Below are positions 1 through 8,016 of a stretch of 64,000 bases of DNA, piece by piece. A program made the position numbers and the translations under genes. The notes below the pieces were generated by a model, which saw only the letters and a program-made list of their open reading frames with translations, had not been told where the DNA came from and did no database searches. Numbering within the stretch: position 1 is the first letter of the stretch; the number at the start of each line of letters is the position of its first letter. Origin of the DNA: Mycobacterium sp. 1164985.4 (GTDB lineage: Bacteria > Actinomycetota > Actinomycetes > Mycobacteriales > Mycobacteriaceae); NCBI RefSeq assembly GCF_001668575.1, contig NZ_LZMD01000079.1:1-64000 (forward strand), read 5' to 3'.

Positions 1-29
1 CCGGTCGCGACGAGTCGGCGGCCGATCAT
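1..29 (-). CDS. mceE: MceE, first nine codons only (cut by window edge)
   Basis: An ATG at 29 reads leftward as MIGRRLVAT and leaves the window. Its ATG overlaps the TGA of the preceding mceD (ATGA), the same coupling used upstream in this operon. By position it should be the fifth mce protein, normally a lipoprotein. Too little sequence is present to confirm a lipobox. Confidence 0.6.
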
Positions 30-1453
30 GAGGGTCCTCCGCCATGCGGGATCGGGGGCGCCGGCGGCGCCGGCGGGTTGGGCTGCTCGGCGGGTAGCAG
101 CATGTCCCGCAGTGTCGGCGGACCCGGTGCTGCCGGTGCCGCGACTGATGCGGGCGCCGCGAGTGGTGCGGGCGGCATGCCCGGCGGCGCCGGCGGCGCG
201 CCCCAGCCGGGGGGCGGCGGTACGTCTCCGATTCCCGTGTAGGCCGACACCGCGGGCGGCGGCTCGGGCTGATCGTCGGGCGGTCCACCCGCACCGGGCA
301 TCAGCTCCGGTTCGGAATACCGCAGCATGTACGACGGCGGATTCGACGTGAGGAAGAGGCTGAACGGAAACGGAACATTGTTGATGCTCGCGGTGCGCAG
401 CCCGGGCCCGAGGTACTGCGCGCACAGCTTGCCGGTGGTCGGCGACGTCACGTTCTGCAGGGCGCCGATCATGCCGCAGAAGGCCCATACGGGATTCGAC
501 AAGTTGTTGAGCACGAACACGCCGCTGGCGGCGCCCGTGCGCGGGTCGAACATGTTGACGGCGTTGGCGATCGAGTGCGGCGCGATGTGCAGGACGTTCT
601 CCAACGCCATGCGGTTGTCGACGAGGTTCTGCGTGACGTTGGCCAGTCGTTGGATCTGCTCGGCGGTCTGATTGCGAGTGCCCCGGATGAACCGCGTCGT
701 CTCCCCAACGACATCCGACAGATTCTTCAGCGCGGCGTCGAGATCGGTGCGGCTGTCGTTCACCACACTCGCCAACGTCGCGAACCTGTCCTGGAACTGC
801 ACGATCTGCTCGTTGCTGTCCCGCAGCGCGGTGACGAACGTCTGCAGGTGGTTGATGGTGTCAACGATGTTGCCGCTGCCTTCGGCGAGGATGCGACCGA
901 CGCCGGACAGCTGCGCCAGCGTTTGACGCAGTTTGTCGCCGTTGCCGTCAAGCGCGTTGGCCGCGCTGTCGATGAACCGCCCGACCGACCCGGTCGACAT
1001 CCCCGCTGCGGGCCCGAGGTCGGTCGCCAGCCGCATCAGCTGTTCTTTGACTTCGTTCCACTCGACGGGAACGGCTGTGCGCTCCAACGGGATGACCGCC
1101 CCGTCTTGCATCACCGGCCCGGACTCATAAGCGGGTGTCAGCTGCACGTACCGCGCAGACACCAGGTTCTGGGCGACGATCACCGCCTTCGCGTCGGCTG
1201 GAATCTTGATGCCGTGGTCAACGGCCAACCTCATCTCCGCCTGGGTGCCGACCGGTTTGATCGATTCGATCGAGCCGACCTTGACGCCGGCGATGCGAAC
1301 CTCGTCGCCGGGATAGATCGCGGTGGCAGTGGTGAAGTGGGCGGTGATCGTCGTGGGTCGGAACACGGTCTGCCGGATCAGAACCACGAGCCCGCCGACG
1401 AGCGCCACGACCAATGCGACCGCGAGTGCGCGCTTGACCCAGATGTTGTTCAT
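26..1453 (-). CDS. mceD: MceD family protein (MlaD-type lipid transfer subunit)
   Basis: 475 aa. One N-terminal membrane helix (about residues 9-28) is followed by an MCE/MlaD domain (IYPGDEVRIAGVKVGSIESI) and then a long helical region rich in N, T and Q. The last roughly 80 residues are a low-complexity Pro/Ala-rich tail, as in many MceD and MceF proteins. Mce proteins form periplasmic lipid-conducting assemblies with YrbE permeases and an MceG ATPase. The start is the ATG at 1453, overlapping the mceC stop as ATGA; an in-frame start five codons earlier is less likely. Fourth gene of the operon. The D assignment rests on gene order and on family resemblance, so it is less certain than the family itself. 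Confidence 0.88.
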   Translation of the reverse strand: MNNIWVKRALAVALVVALVGGLVVLIRQTVFRPTTITAHFTTATAIYPGDEVRIAGVKVGSIESIKPVGTQAEMRLAVDHGIKIPADAKAVIVAQNLVSARYVQLTPAYESGPVMQDGAVIPLERTAVPVEWNEVKEQLMRLATDLGPAAGMSTGSVGRFIDSAANALDGNGDKLRQTLAQLSGVGRILAEGSGNIVDTINHLQTFVTALRDSNEQIVQFQDRFATLASVVNDSRTDLDAALKNLSDVVGETTRFIRGTRNQTAEQIQRLANVTQNLVDNRMALENVLHIAPHSIANAVNMFDPRTGAASGVFVLNNLSNPVWAFCGMIGALQNVTSPTTGKLCAQYLGPGLRTASINNVPFPFSLFLTSNPPSYMLRYSEPELMPGAGGPPDDQPEPPPAVSAYTGIGDVPPPPGWGAPPAPPGMPPAPLAAPASVAAPAAPGPPTLRDMLLPAEQPNPPAPPAPPIPHGGGPS

Positions 1454-2550
1454 CGCCCCGGCCCCCACTGCTCATTGGGCATCGGAATTCCGTTGTACGG
1501 GAACGGAAGCTCGGCGCGCGGCCCGGCGTTGTCGGGCGGCTGGCCGGCGTTGACCCCGCGCCGGAACCCGAACGCGTAGTCAAAGAACGGTTGGAAGATC
1601 TGGGCGAAGAAGATATTGGGTATGTAGGCCTGGTAGTACGGCCCGTTCCCAATCGTCTCGCCCAATGTGATCTGGAACTTCGCCAGCCCCGGAAGCGCCT
1701 TGGCGATATTGTCGCGATTCTTCTCCAGGATCGCGGTGACCCCGTTCAGCTTCTCCAGCGTGGGAGCGAGCTCCTCCTCGTTGTCGGCTATGAGACCGGA
1801 AAGCTGTTGCGACAACGCCGATGTGTGGGCGAGCAGTTCGACGATGGCGTAGCGACGTGCCGACAGCACCGATACCAAGTCGTTGGCATTGAGGATCAGC
1901 GTGTTCACCTTCTGGCTGCGGTCCGACAGGATCTCGGTGACGTCGGCACCGTTTTCGAGCAGGTCCCCCAGCGTTTCGTCGCGGTCGTTGATCGCCTTCG
2001 ACAGCCGGGTCAGCCCGTCGAACGCGGGCCCCAGCTGCGGCGCCACCTGGTCCAGGGTCGCCGACAACGTGTCCAACGACTGGTTCAGCGACGCGGTGTC
2101 GGTGCCCGCGGTGTTGCTCGTCAGCTCGCTGACCGCCTCGGTCAGCGAGTACGGGGACCCGGTGCGCGACACGGGAATCACATCCATCGGGTGTAGCGAT
2201 CCCTCGCCCTTGGACTCCAGGGTCACGACGCGCTCGCCCAGCAGCGTTCCGGTGCGGATGTGTGCGGTCGTGGCCGATCCCAACGACACCGAACCATCGA
2301 CCACCAGCGTCACCGACGCGTTGCGTCCCTGCAGGGCGACGTCGGAGACGGTGCCCACCTTGATACCCGAGATCACCACGTCGTTGCCCGGCGCCAGCCC
2401 GCCCGCGTCGCTGAACAACGCCTGATACCGCACCGCCGTCGCCCAGGACACCAGCCGTTCCGGAGCGAGCCCGACCGCGATGACGAGGACGATCAGTACC
2501 ACGCCGAGGAAACCGGCGCGGATCAGTTGTCTTCCACGGTATTTCAGCAT
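1450..2550 (-). CDS. mceC: MceC family protein
   Basis: 366 aa. An N-terminal transmembrane helix (about residues 11-30) precedes the MCE domain (GLAPGNDVVISGIKVGTVSD) and a long alpha-helical barrel region with repeated Asn, Gln and Leu. The C-terminus is PYNGIPMPNEQWGPGR. The chosen ATG shares one base with the mceB stop (TGATG), so it is coupled to mceB; an upstream extension in the same frame lies inside mceB and is unlikely. Expected to pair with the other Mce subunits as a substrate-binding or tunnel component. The lipid substrate cannot be told from sequence. Confidence 0.88.
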   Translation of the reverse strand: MLKYRGRQLIRAGFLGVVLIVLVIAVGLAPERLVSWATAVRYQALFSDAGGLAPGNDVVISGIKVGTVSDVALQGRNASVTLVVDGSVSLGSATTAHIRTGTLLGERVVTLESKGEGSLHPMDVIPVSRTGSPYSLTEAVSELTSNTAGTDTASLNQSLDTLSATLDQVAPQLGPAFDGLTRLSKAINDRDETLGDLLENGADVTEILSDRSQKVNTLILNANDLVSVLSARRYAIVELLAHTSALSQQLSGLIADNEEELAPTLEKLNGVTAILEKNRDNIAKALPGLAKFQITLGETIGNGPYYQAYIPNIFFAQIFQPFFDYAFGFRRGVNAGQPPDNAGPRAELPFPYNGIPMPNEQWGPGR

Positions 2551-3575
2551 CAGGGTTCGGCACACCTCCCGTTTTCCTGTTTCAGCCAGGGGAAGACGGC
2601 GGTGCGGCCCTGCAGGTCGGTCACCCGCCACTTGAGTTCGCAAATGTAGTAATTGAAGAAGCTGCCGTACGCCCCGGTGCGGACCAGCTTGCGATAGTTC
2701 TCCGGCGCCTTCTGCAGCGAAGTGTCGAGTCGGTCCTTCTGGAAGTCGAGGTTGGGCGCCAACCGGGCGAGCTGATCGACGGTGCCCGCCAGCGGTGCGC
2801 GCGCCTCGCTGAGGAGATCGGCCACCGAGGCCGATCCGTTGTTCAGCGATTCGATCGCTGTGCCGATCGGGTCGCGTTCCGCCGCAAGCTCCGTGACGAG
2901 CTTCTCCAAGCGGTCGACCGTGCCCGAGAACTTGTCCCCCTCGCGATTCAGGGTGGCGAGCAGGGTGTGCAGGTTTTCGATCAGCGCCTGAATCGTCTGG
3001 TTGTGCTCGGCGAGAGCCGCGGTGAAGCCGGAAGTGTTGTTCAGCAGCGACTGCAAGGTGCCGCCCTGTCCTTGGAAGATCTGGATCAACGATGCCGACA
3101 GCGCGTTCACATCCTCCGGATTGAGTCCCCGGATAACGGGTTTGAGGCCGCCGAGAAGCAGATCGAGGTCGAGCGCGCCCTGGGTCTGCTCCAACGGGAT
3201 CTGAGACCCGGGTGACATCGACGTTCCGTCGGGGCCCTCGATCAGTTCGAGGTACCGGTCGCCGACGAGGTTGAGATAGCGCACCGCTGCCCGCGTGCCC
3301 GTTGTCATGCGCACGTTCGGATCGGCGTCGAATTTAACCAAGACCGTTTTGTCGGGCTGCAGTTTGACGCTGTTGACCGTGCCGACCCGCATCCCTGCCA
3401 CCCGCACGGACTGCCCGGCCTTCAGCCGGGAGGCATCGGCGAACACCGCGGTGTAGTCCTTCGTGCTGCCTGTTTGGTACTGGCCGAAGATGAAGAACAG
3501 CGATGCGGTCAGCATCGCCATCACCAGGGCGAAGAGCCCGAACTTGACCAGAGTCGGCCGCAGCGAACGCCTCAT
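2550..3575 (-). CDS. mceB: MceB family protein
   Basis: 341 aa. It has an N-terminal membrane anchor (about residues 9-30, ending FFIFGQYQTG) and an MCE domain (RLKAGQSVRVAGMRVGTVNS and RYLNLVGDRYLELI). The RYLNLVGDRYLEL segment is typical of MceB. The rest is helical, ending in a Cys-containing tail (YYICELKWRV, NGRCAEP). The ATG at 3575 overlaps the mceA TGA as ATGA. Second gene of the operon. Confidence 0.88.
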   Translation of the reverse strand: MRRSLRPTLVKFGLFALVMAMLTASLFFIFGQYQTGSTKDYTAVFADASRLKAGQSVRVAGMRVGTVNSVKLQPDKTVLVKFDADPNVRMTTGTRAAVRYLNLVGDRYLELIEGPDGTSMSPGSQIPLEQTQGALDLDLLLGGLKPVIRGLNPEDVNALSASLIQIFQGQGGTLQSLLNNTSGFTAALAEHNQTIQALIENLHTLLATLNREGDKFSGTVDRLEKLVTELAAERDPIGTAIESLNNGSASVADLLSEARAPLAGTVDQLARLAPNLDFQKDRLDTSLQKAPENYRKLVRTGAYGSFFNYYICELKWRVTDLQGRTAVFPWLKQENGRCAEP

Positions 3576-4765
3576 CCGGGCATTCCGATCTGTGCCGTAT
3601 TTCGGGGCGGCCCAGCGGTTTCGGTGTCGGGGAACATGATCTGCTTGATCAGGTCGGAGTTGAGGACGATGCCCGGGTAGGTGCGTCGCCACGGGTTGGT
3701 CCCGGTGTCGGCCACGACGTACGGTGGCACACCCTCGAACGGCATGTTCGGCGTCCCGGTGCACTGCGGACCGCCCTCGGCGCCGGCCTTGGGCAGATCA
3801 TCGGGATAGCGGTACCGCTCCTGGGCCCACAGGAAACCGGCCAGGACCTCGACGCCCGGCGATTTGAACGGTGGCCGGTGTGACAACTCGATCATGCCCG
3901 CCAGCGCACACCACAGCGCCTGGTTGTACTCGTTGGTCAACGCGGTGGTCGGCACCAGCAGCCGCACGACCTCCGCGAGCGACTGGCTGTTCTGCCCGAT
4001 CACCTCGTTGCCGACGTCGGCCAATCCGGTGACGCTGACCAGTGCCGCGTCCAGATCGTTTTGTTTGTCGACGATGGAGTCGCTGATGGTCGCCGCGTTG
4101 TCGGCGATCGAGACGAAATCCCCCGCCGCATCGGCGTATGAGCGCAGCACGCCCGGAGCGAGTTCCAGGTCGCGGTTCAGCGCGGGCAGGCTTGGTTCGA
4201 GCGTCGCGAGATAGGAGTCCAGATCGGAGAGCATCTTCCCGAACTTGTTGCCCCGGCCGGACACCGCCTGCGCGATGGCACCGAGCGTGGCATTCAGTTT
4301 CGCCGGTTCGATCGTCGACAGCACCGAGGTCAGCTGTTCGAAGACGGTGTTGACCTCGACCATCACGTGTTGGGCCTCAATCACCTGACCGGCGCGCAGC
4401 GATTGCGGTGACGGGTCGTCGGGGAAGACGAATTGCACTTGCTTGGCGCCGAAGACGGTCGGCGAGGCGATGTCGACCAGCGCGTTGGCCGGAATCGCGT
4501 CGAGGCGAGAGGGATCCATCGCGAGATGCAGTGCCGCCTCACCGCTGGGAAGATCTTCGATCGATGCGACCCGTCCGACCTGAACACCTCGGACCTGTAC
4601 CTTCGCATCGGGGTTCATCACGAGACCGGCGCGCTGCGAAATGACCGTTACCGGAACGGTATCGGAGAAGTCGCCCCGAAACAGGCTCGCCGCCACGACG
4701 AAGACCGCGACGATCGCGACGATCGACACCAAGCCGACGAGGGGCCGAAGTACCGCGCGCTTCAC
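3572..4765 (-). CDS. mceA: MceA family protein, first gene of the mce operon
   Basis: 397 aa from a GTG at 4765 that has GGAGA about 7 nt upstream; a longer frame to 4807 exists but lacks that support. One membrane helix (about residues 8-28) precedes an MCE domain (AGLVMNPDAKVQVRGVQVGR, FGAKQVQFVFPDD). The helical part contains the motif VNTVFEQLTSVLSTIEPAKL and the following SGRGNKFGK, characteristic of MceA. Mce operons normally begin yrbEA-yrbEB-mceA. Here no permease gene lies upstream; the next gene is a DUF2469 gene 570 bp away on the same strand. The product would need YrbE permeases encoded elsewhere. Confidence 0.9.
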   Translation of the reverse strand: MKRAVLRPLVGLVSIVAIVAVFVVAASLFRGDFSDTVPVTVISQRAGLVMNPDAKVQVRGVQVGRVASIEDLPSGEAALHLAMDPSRLDAIPANALVDIASPTVFGAKQVQFVFPDDPSPQSLRAGQVIEAQHVMVEVNTVFEQLTSVLSTIEPAKLNATLGAIAQAVSGRGNKFGKMLSDLDSYLATLEPSLPALNRDLELAPGVLRSYADAAGDFVSIADNAATISDSIVDKQNDLDAALVSVTGLADVGNEVIGQNSQSLAEVVRLLVPTTALTNEYNQALWCALAGMIELSHRPPFKSPGVEVLAGFLWAQERYRYPDDLPKAGAEGGPQCTGTPNMPFEGVPPYVVADTGTNPWRRTYPGIVLNSDLIKQIMFPDTETAGPPRNTAQIGMPG

Positions 4766-4867
4766 CGAGCGTCTCCGTCCACGTACTCGAGATGTCCCGC
4801 ACCGCACCCGATTGGTCGGTATGACAAGCCTGTGTTCCCCCCAGCATGCGATCGAGGACGGTGCAGG

Positions 4868-4897
4868 ACTTTACGCCGGAACATATCTTTGGGTCAA
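4868..4897 (-). promoter_or_regulatory. Predicted promoter of the mce operon
   Basis: On the minus strand TTGACC (4897-4892) and TAAAGT (4873-4868) are separated by 18 nt. These match a housekeeping -35 and the mycobacterial TANNNT -10. Transcription would start near 4861, about 95 nt before the mceA GTG. This supports mceA as a true first gene. Confidence 0.55.
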
Positions 4898-5021
4898 TCG
4901 CTCCCGGTTAGCTACTGGAAATTCGAGGTCGCGGATACTCTTTCGTGCGGACAGAGACAGGAAAGGCGTTTGCTGCGCAAGCATGTCACACAGTTCCAAG
5001 CTGTTCAACCGGTAAAAATGG

Positions 5022-5042
5022 GACAGATACCTGTTATCTGTC
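5022..5042. promoter_or_regulatory. Perfect inverted repeat upstream of mceA (operator or terminator)
   Basis: Arms GACAGATA and TATCTGTC are separated by CCTGT. It lies about 125 bp upstream of the predicted mce -35. Read on the minus strand it is followed by CCATTTTTA, so it could also be a weak intrinsic terminator for transcription arriving from the rnhB group. The AT-rich stem favours a protein-binding site. Confidence 0.45.
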
Positions 5043-5238
5043 TCGCCTTCGCGACGTAGGTGGCCAGCGTGTCAGCGTCGTCGCCAAGCAGGCAAAATGG
5101 AACAATGATTAGGCCCAACATGGGCATCGCCCAGCGCAACCGTAAGGCGTCCGATTCAAACATGGGCGTCTTCGGCGAGTCTCAATGATGCCGTGTCGCC
5201 GATCCCCGAGGGCTTGAATGGCAATCTTTATGAGAATA

Positions 5239-5253
5239 GAGACGGACGGTCTC
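5239..5253. promoter_or_regulatory. Inverted repeat GAGAC-N5-GTCTC, operator-like
   Basis: A perfect 5-bp repeat with 5-bp spacer in the non-coding stretch between the DUF2469 gene and mceA. The symmetry resembles dimeric TetR-type sites. No regulator gene is adjacent. Together with the palindrome at 5022 it is the only other organised element in the roughly 435 bp between 4898 and the DUF2469 gene, which otherwise shows no credible ORF. Confidence 0.3.
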
Positions 5254-5306
5254 AAAAAGGCCCTGCGGCAACCACATCGGTCCGCCATCCGTCGTGAACA
5301 TTAACT

Positions 5307-5336
5307 GTCGGCGGCGTCAACCGACGCTGCCGCGAC
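5307..5336 (-). terminator. Hairpin after the DUF2469 gene
   Basis: GCGGCGTC (5311-5318), loop AACC and GACGCTGC (5323-5330) form an 8-bp stem with one G-T pair, directly after the stop codon. There is no clear U-tract. It probably ends the rplS-lepB-rnhB transcript. Confidence 0.45.
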
Positions 5337-5641
5337 TATTCCGGAAGCCGTAATTCGGGCTTTTCGACCTCTTCGATATTGACGTCTTTGAAGGTGATCA
5401 CTCGCACCTGCTTGACGAAGCGGGCGGGCCGGTACATGTCCCAGACCCAGGCGTCGGCCAGACGCAGCTCGAAATAGACCTCTCCATCGGAGTTGCGCGG
5501 CACGAGTTCAACGCTGTTGGCGAGGTAGAACCTGCGCTCGGTTTCCACCACGTAACTGAACTGGCCGACGATGTCCTTGTATTCGCGGTAAAGCGAGAGC
5601 TCCATCTCGGTTTCGTACTTCTCGAGATCTTCGGCACTCAT
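5336..5641 (-). CDS. DUF2469 family protein (Rv2901c-like)
   Basis: 101 aa, acidic and cytosolic, starting MSAEDLEKYE. It matches the actinobacterial DUF2469 family, which nearly always sits beside rnhB, as here. The conserved aromatic and acidic segments (YREYKDIVGQFSYVVETERR, ADAWVWDMYRP) are present and the length is normal. No biochemical function is established. Last gene of the rplS-lepB-rnhB group. Confidence 0.88.
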   Translation of the reverse strand: MSAEDLEKYETEMELSLYREYKDIVGQFSYVVETERRFYLANSVELVPRNSDGEVYFELRLADAWVWDMYRPARFVKQVRVITFKDVNIEEVEKPELRLPE

Positions 5642-5697
5642 CGGCTCAGCTGTCCTTCATGTTGGTCGCTGCCCCCCTTGTTGGCTCCCATTGTCCC

Positions 5698-6429
5698 CTA
5701 CCCCGCTTCGTCGCGTTGATGCGGTGGACCCACCTGGTCGGCGTCGACCAGTTCGGTCACCACCTTGATCCCTCCGGCCGTGGCCACCCGGCGGACGTTG
5801 ATGAACGAGTACCGGTGCTGACTACAGGGCCCCAGCTCGGCCAGCGCGGCGCTGTGCGCCGGGGTGCTGTAGCCCTTGTGATCCGCGAAACCATAGCCGG
5901 GATGTTCGGCCTCCATCTTCACCATCAACCGGTCGCGGCTGACCTTGGCCAGCACGCTGGCCGCGGCGATACACGCCGCCGCCGCGTCACCTCCCACCAC
6001 CGGAAGCGACGGTACCGCCAGCCCGGGCACGCGGAAGCCGTCGGAGAGTACGTAGCCGGGGCGTACCGGAAGGCCGGCCACCGCCCGGCGCATGCCTTCG
6101 ATGTTGGCCACGTGCACGCCGCGGCGGTCCACCTCCACCGAGGGGATGAACACCACGTGATAGGCCAGCGCGTAGCGCCGGATCAGCGGGAAGAGGCGCT
6201 CGCGCTCCTTTTCGTTCAGCTTCTTCGAGTCGTCGAGGGCCGAGAGGCTCTCCAGCCGGTTCGGGCCGAGGACGCAGGCGGCGACGACGAGAGGTCCCGC
6301 GCACGCACCCCGCCCGACCTCGTCGACGCCGGCGACCGGTCCGAGGCCGCTGCGATACAGCGCAGACTCCAACGTGCGCAGCCCCGAGGATTTCCGGATC
6401 ACAGTGCGCGGTGGCCATGTCGCCGGCAA
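5698..6429 (-). CDS. rnhB: Ribonuclease HII
   Basis: About 243 aa. RNase HII removes RNA from RNA-DNA hybrids and misincorporated ribonucleotides. The motif GVDEVGRGACAGPLVVAA carries the first catalytic Asp-Glu pair; DDSKKL and SDGFRVPGL follow, and AAASVLAKVSRD and HPGYGFADHKGY are also conserved. The frame opens with GTG at 6435, but AGGAG lies only 3 nt before that and 9 nt before the in-frame TTG at 6429, so TTG is preferred. A GTG start would add two residues. Between lepB and the DUF2469 gene. Confidence 0.93.
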   Translation of the reverse strand: MPATWPPRTVIRKSSGLRTLESALYRSGLGPVAGVDEVGRGACAGPLVVAACVLGPNRLESLSALDDSKKLNEKERERLFPLIRRYALAYHVVFIPSVEVDRRGVHVANIEGMRRAVAGLPVRPGYVLSDGFRVPGLAVPSLPVVGGDAAAACIAAASVLAKVSRDRLMVKMEAEHPGYGFADHKGYSTPAHSAALAELGPCSQHRYSFINVRRVATAGGIKVVTELVDADQVGPPHQRDEAG

Positions 6430-6468
6430 GAACACCCTCTCCTCTTGCGTCCTGGTGCGTCGTGGCGG

Positions 6469-7284
6469 TTATGTTTGCGGGTTCACGCTGCTCACGCCAC
6501 CCCAACGGGAGGGAGGCCATGCGATGAACCGCGCCTTACCGATGACATTGTCCACCGGGACGGTGCCGGCCATCGGGTCACCCGTGCACAGCAGACCCTT
6601 CTGGGCGTCGGCAGGGGTATTGGTGCAGTGCGCGCGGGAGTCCGCGGAGTGGGTGCGATTGTCCCCCATCACCCACAGCCGCCCTTCGGGCACCGTCACG
6701 GGCCCGAACTCGTTGCCCAGGCAGGGGTAAACCGCGGGGTCGGCGCGCATGGTGTTGGGGTCCAGATACGGTTCGTCGAGCCGCTTTCCGTCCACGGTCA
6801 ATCCGGTCGCCGCTCGACATTCGACGGTCTGGCCACCGACGGCGACGATTCGCTTGACGAGATCGTTCTCATCGGGCGGGACGAACCCCACGACCGAAAG
6901 CGCATTCTGGACCCACCGGATCGCGGTGTTGTCCGAGCGGATCGACCGGTAGTTGATGTTCCAGTTGGGCGGGCCCTTGAACACGACGACGTCGCCGGGT
7001 TGCGGGGAGGCGAACCGGTAGGACAGTTTGTCCACCATGATCCGGTCACCGGTGCAGCCGGGGCAGCCGTGCAGCGTCGGTTCCATCGACTCGGACGGAA
7101 TCAGGTAGGGCCGGGCGACGAACGTCAGCATGACGTAGTACAGAATCAATGCGATCGAGATCAGGATCGCGAATTCCCGTAGCGCGCCGCCCTTTTTCTT
7201 GGGCTTCTCCGCCGCGTCGTCCGGCGAAGTGTCTTCGGGCGGGCGCTCGGTCGATGCCTCGTCGGACTCTGCGGAACCGGTCAC
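6469..7284 (-). CDS. lepB: Signal peptidase I
   Basis: 271 aa from a GTG at 7284; a longer frame to 7335 is possible. It cleaves Sec and Tat signal peptides at the membrane. A charged cytoplasmic N-terminus (PKKKGG) precedes one transmembrane helix (about 39-55). Then come the box B serine in PSESMEPT (Ser66), the box D lysine in DLVKRIVAVGG (Lys144) and box E GDNRTHSADSR. Extra Cys pairs (CPGC, CLGN) are typical of mycobacterial LepB. It lies 86 bp downstream of rplS and is probably cotranscribed. Confidence 0.94.
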   Translation of the reverse strand: MTGSAESDEASTERPPEDTSPDDAAEKPKKKGGALREFAILISIALILYYVMLTFVARPYLIPSESMEPTLHGCPGCTGDRIMVDKLSYRFASPQPGDVVVFKGPPNWNINYRSIRSDNTAIRWVQNALSVVGFVPPDENDLVKRIVAVGGQTVECRAATGLTVDGKRLDEPYLDPNTMRADPAVYPCLGNEFGPVTVPEGRLWVMGDNRTHSADSRAHCTNTPADAQKGLLCTGDPMAGTVPVDNVIGKARFIAWPPSRWGGVSSVNPQT

Positions 7285-7370
7285 CGCATCAGAGTAGCCA
7301 GCGCCGTGCTCAACCTCGCGCTGCTCGCGCTCCAAGGATCAGGTCCCGGCGCCGACGGCCGACCCGGAGG

Positions 7371-7712
7371 TCAGCGCTTCTCCTTGATCTTCGCCTTTTT
7401 GCCGCGAAGCTCGCGCAGGTAGTAAAGCTTGGCGCGGCGCACGTCACCGCGCGTCACGACGTCGATGTGATCGATGTTGGGCGAATGCACCGGGAAGGTC
7501 CGCTCGACGCCGACGCCGTAGCTTTCCTTGCGCACCGTGAAGGTCTCGCGGACACCGCCGCCCTGGCGGCGCAGGACCACACCCTTGAAGACCTGGATGC
7601 GCTCCTTGGAGCCCTCGATGACCTTGACGTGCACGTTGACGGTGTCGCCGGGACCGAAGTCCGGGATGTCGTCGCGCAGCGATGTCTGATCGACGAAGTC
7701 CAGCGTGTTCAT
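7371..7712 (-). CDS. rplS: 50S ribosomal protein L19
   Basis: 113 aa starting MNTLDFVDQT at the ATG 7712, with GGAAGTG a few bases upstream; the longer frame to 7850 is leader. Contains the L19 segments PGDTVNVHVKVIEG, RIQVFKGVV and the C-terminal KLYYLRELRGKKAKIKEKR. L19 sits at the 30S-50S interface. First gene of the rplS-lepB-rnhB-DUF2469 group. Confidence 0.96.
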   Translation of the reverse strand: MNTLDFVDQTSLRDDIPDFGPGDTVNVHVKVIEGSKERIQVFKGVVLRRQGGGVRETFTVRKESYGVGVERTFPVHSPNIDHIDVVTRGDVRRAKLYYLRELRGKKAKIKEKR

Positions 7713-8016
7713 CGGTGACACTTCCTTGCGGTTGGCGGCTGCGGGCGCTTGGACATAAGCCTGCCGAGCCGAACTGATCGGGCGAATCGGGGTGTATCTC
7801 GCAGCGGGCGGAACTGGCCGTTCCCGGGTCCTGCACAGACAACTGCTCAATTGTGCCAGATGGCGGCCCTCCGGCGAAATCGTGCCGGTTCGCCCCGCCG
7901 ATCCTTCGTAAGGTTAGCTAAGCAGGCGGCGGTGGTACCCAACCATTAGGCTTGATACCAGGGGCTTGAGCGATGCGGCGGGGCCCGACTTCCGATCCAG
8001 TCATTCGAGGAGGGTC
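7713..8016. other. Divergent intergenic region, rplS leader and lppW upstream region
   Basis: About 300 bp with no credible gene. It holds the rplS promoter-like motif (7831-7859) and, for lppW, a TAGGCT hexamer at 7947-7952 on the plus strand, which would give a leader of about 58 nt. Small ORFs across it are unsupported. Confidence 0.6.
7831..7859 (-). promoter_or_regulatory. Promoter-like motif shared by rplS and rpsP (rplS copy)
   Basis: On the minus strand this reads CTGGCACAAT, 8 nt, TGTCT. The same motif with a 7-nt gap precedes rpsP at 11061-11087, and both copies have GATTTC 20-21 nt before CACAAT. CACAAT would serve as a -10. Transcription would start about 120 nt before the rplS ATG. 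Confidence 0.4.

Noticed and set aside
4433..5059. 208-codon plus-strand ORF antisense to mceA and its leader
   Set aside because: It is a GC-skew shadow of mceA, with no recognisable domain, no ribosome-binding site and no conserved sequence features.
7905..7925. AGGTTAGCTAAGC resembling an iron (IdeR/DtxR) box upstream of lppW
   Set aside because: The match lacks one base of the symmetrical core and the right half diverges. The flanking genes are not iron-related.
7966..8016. 17-codon N-terminal extension of LppW
   Set aside because: It would place charged residues before the signal peptide. The ATG at 8017 has GAGGAGG directly upstream and gives a normal lipoprotein signal.
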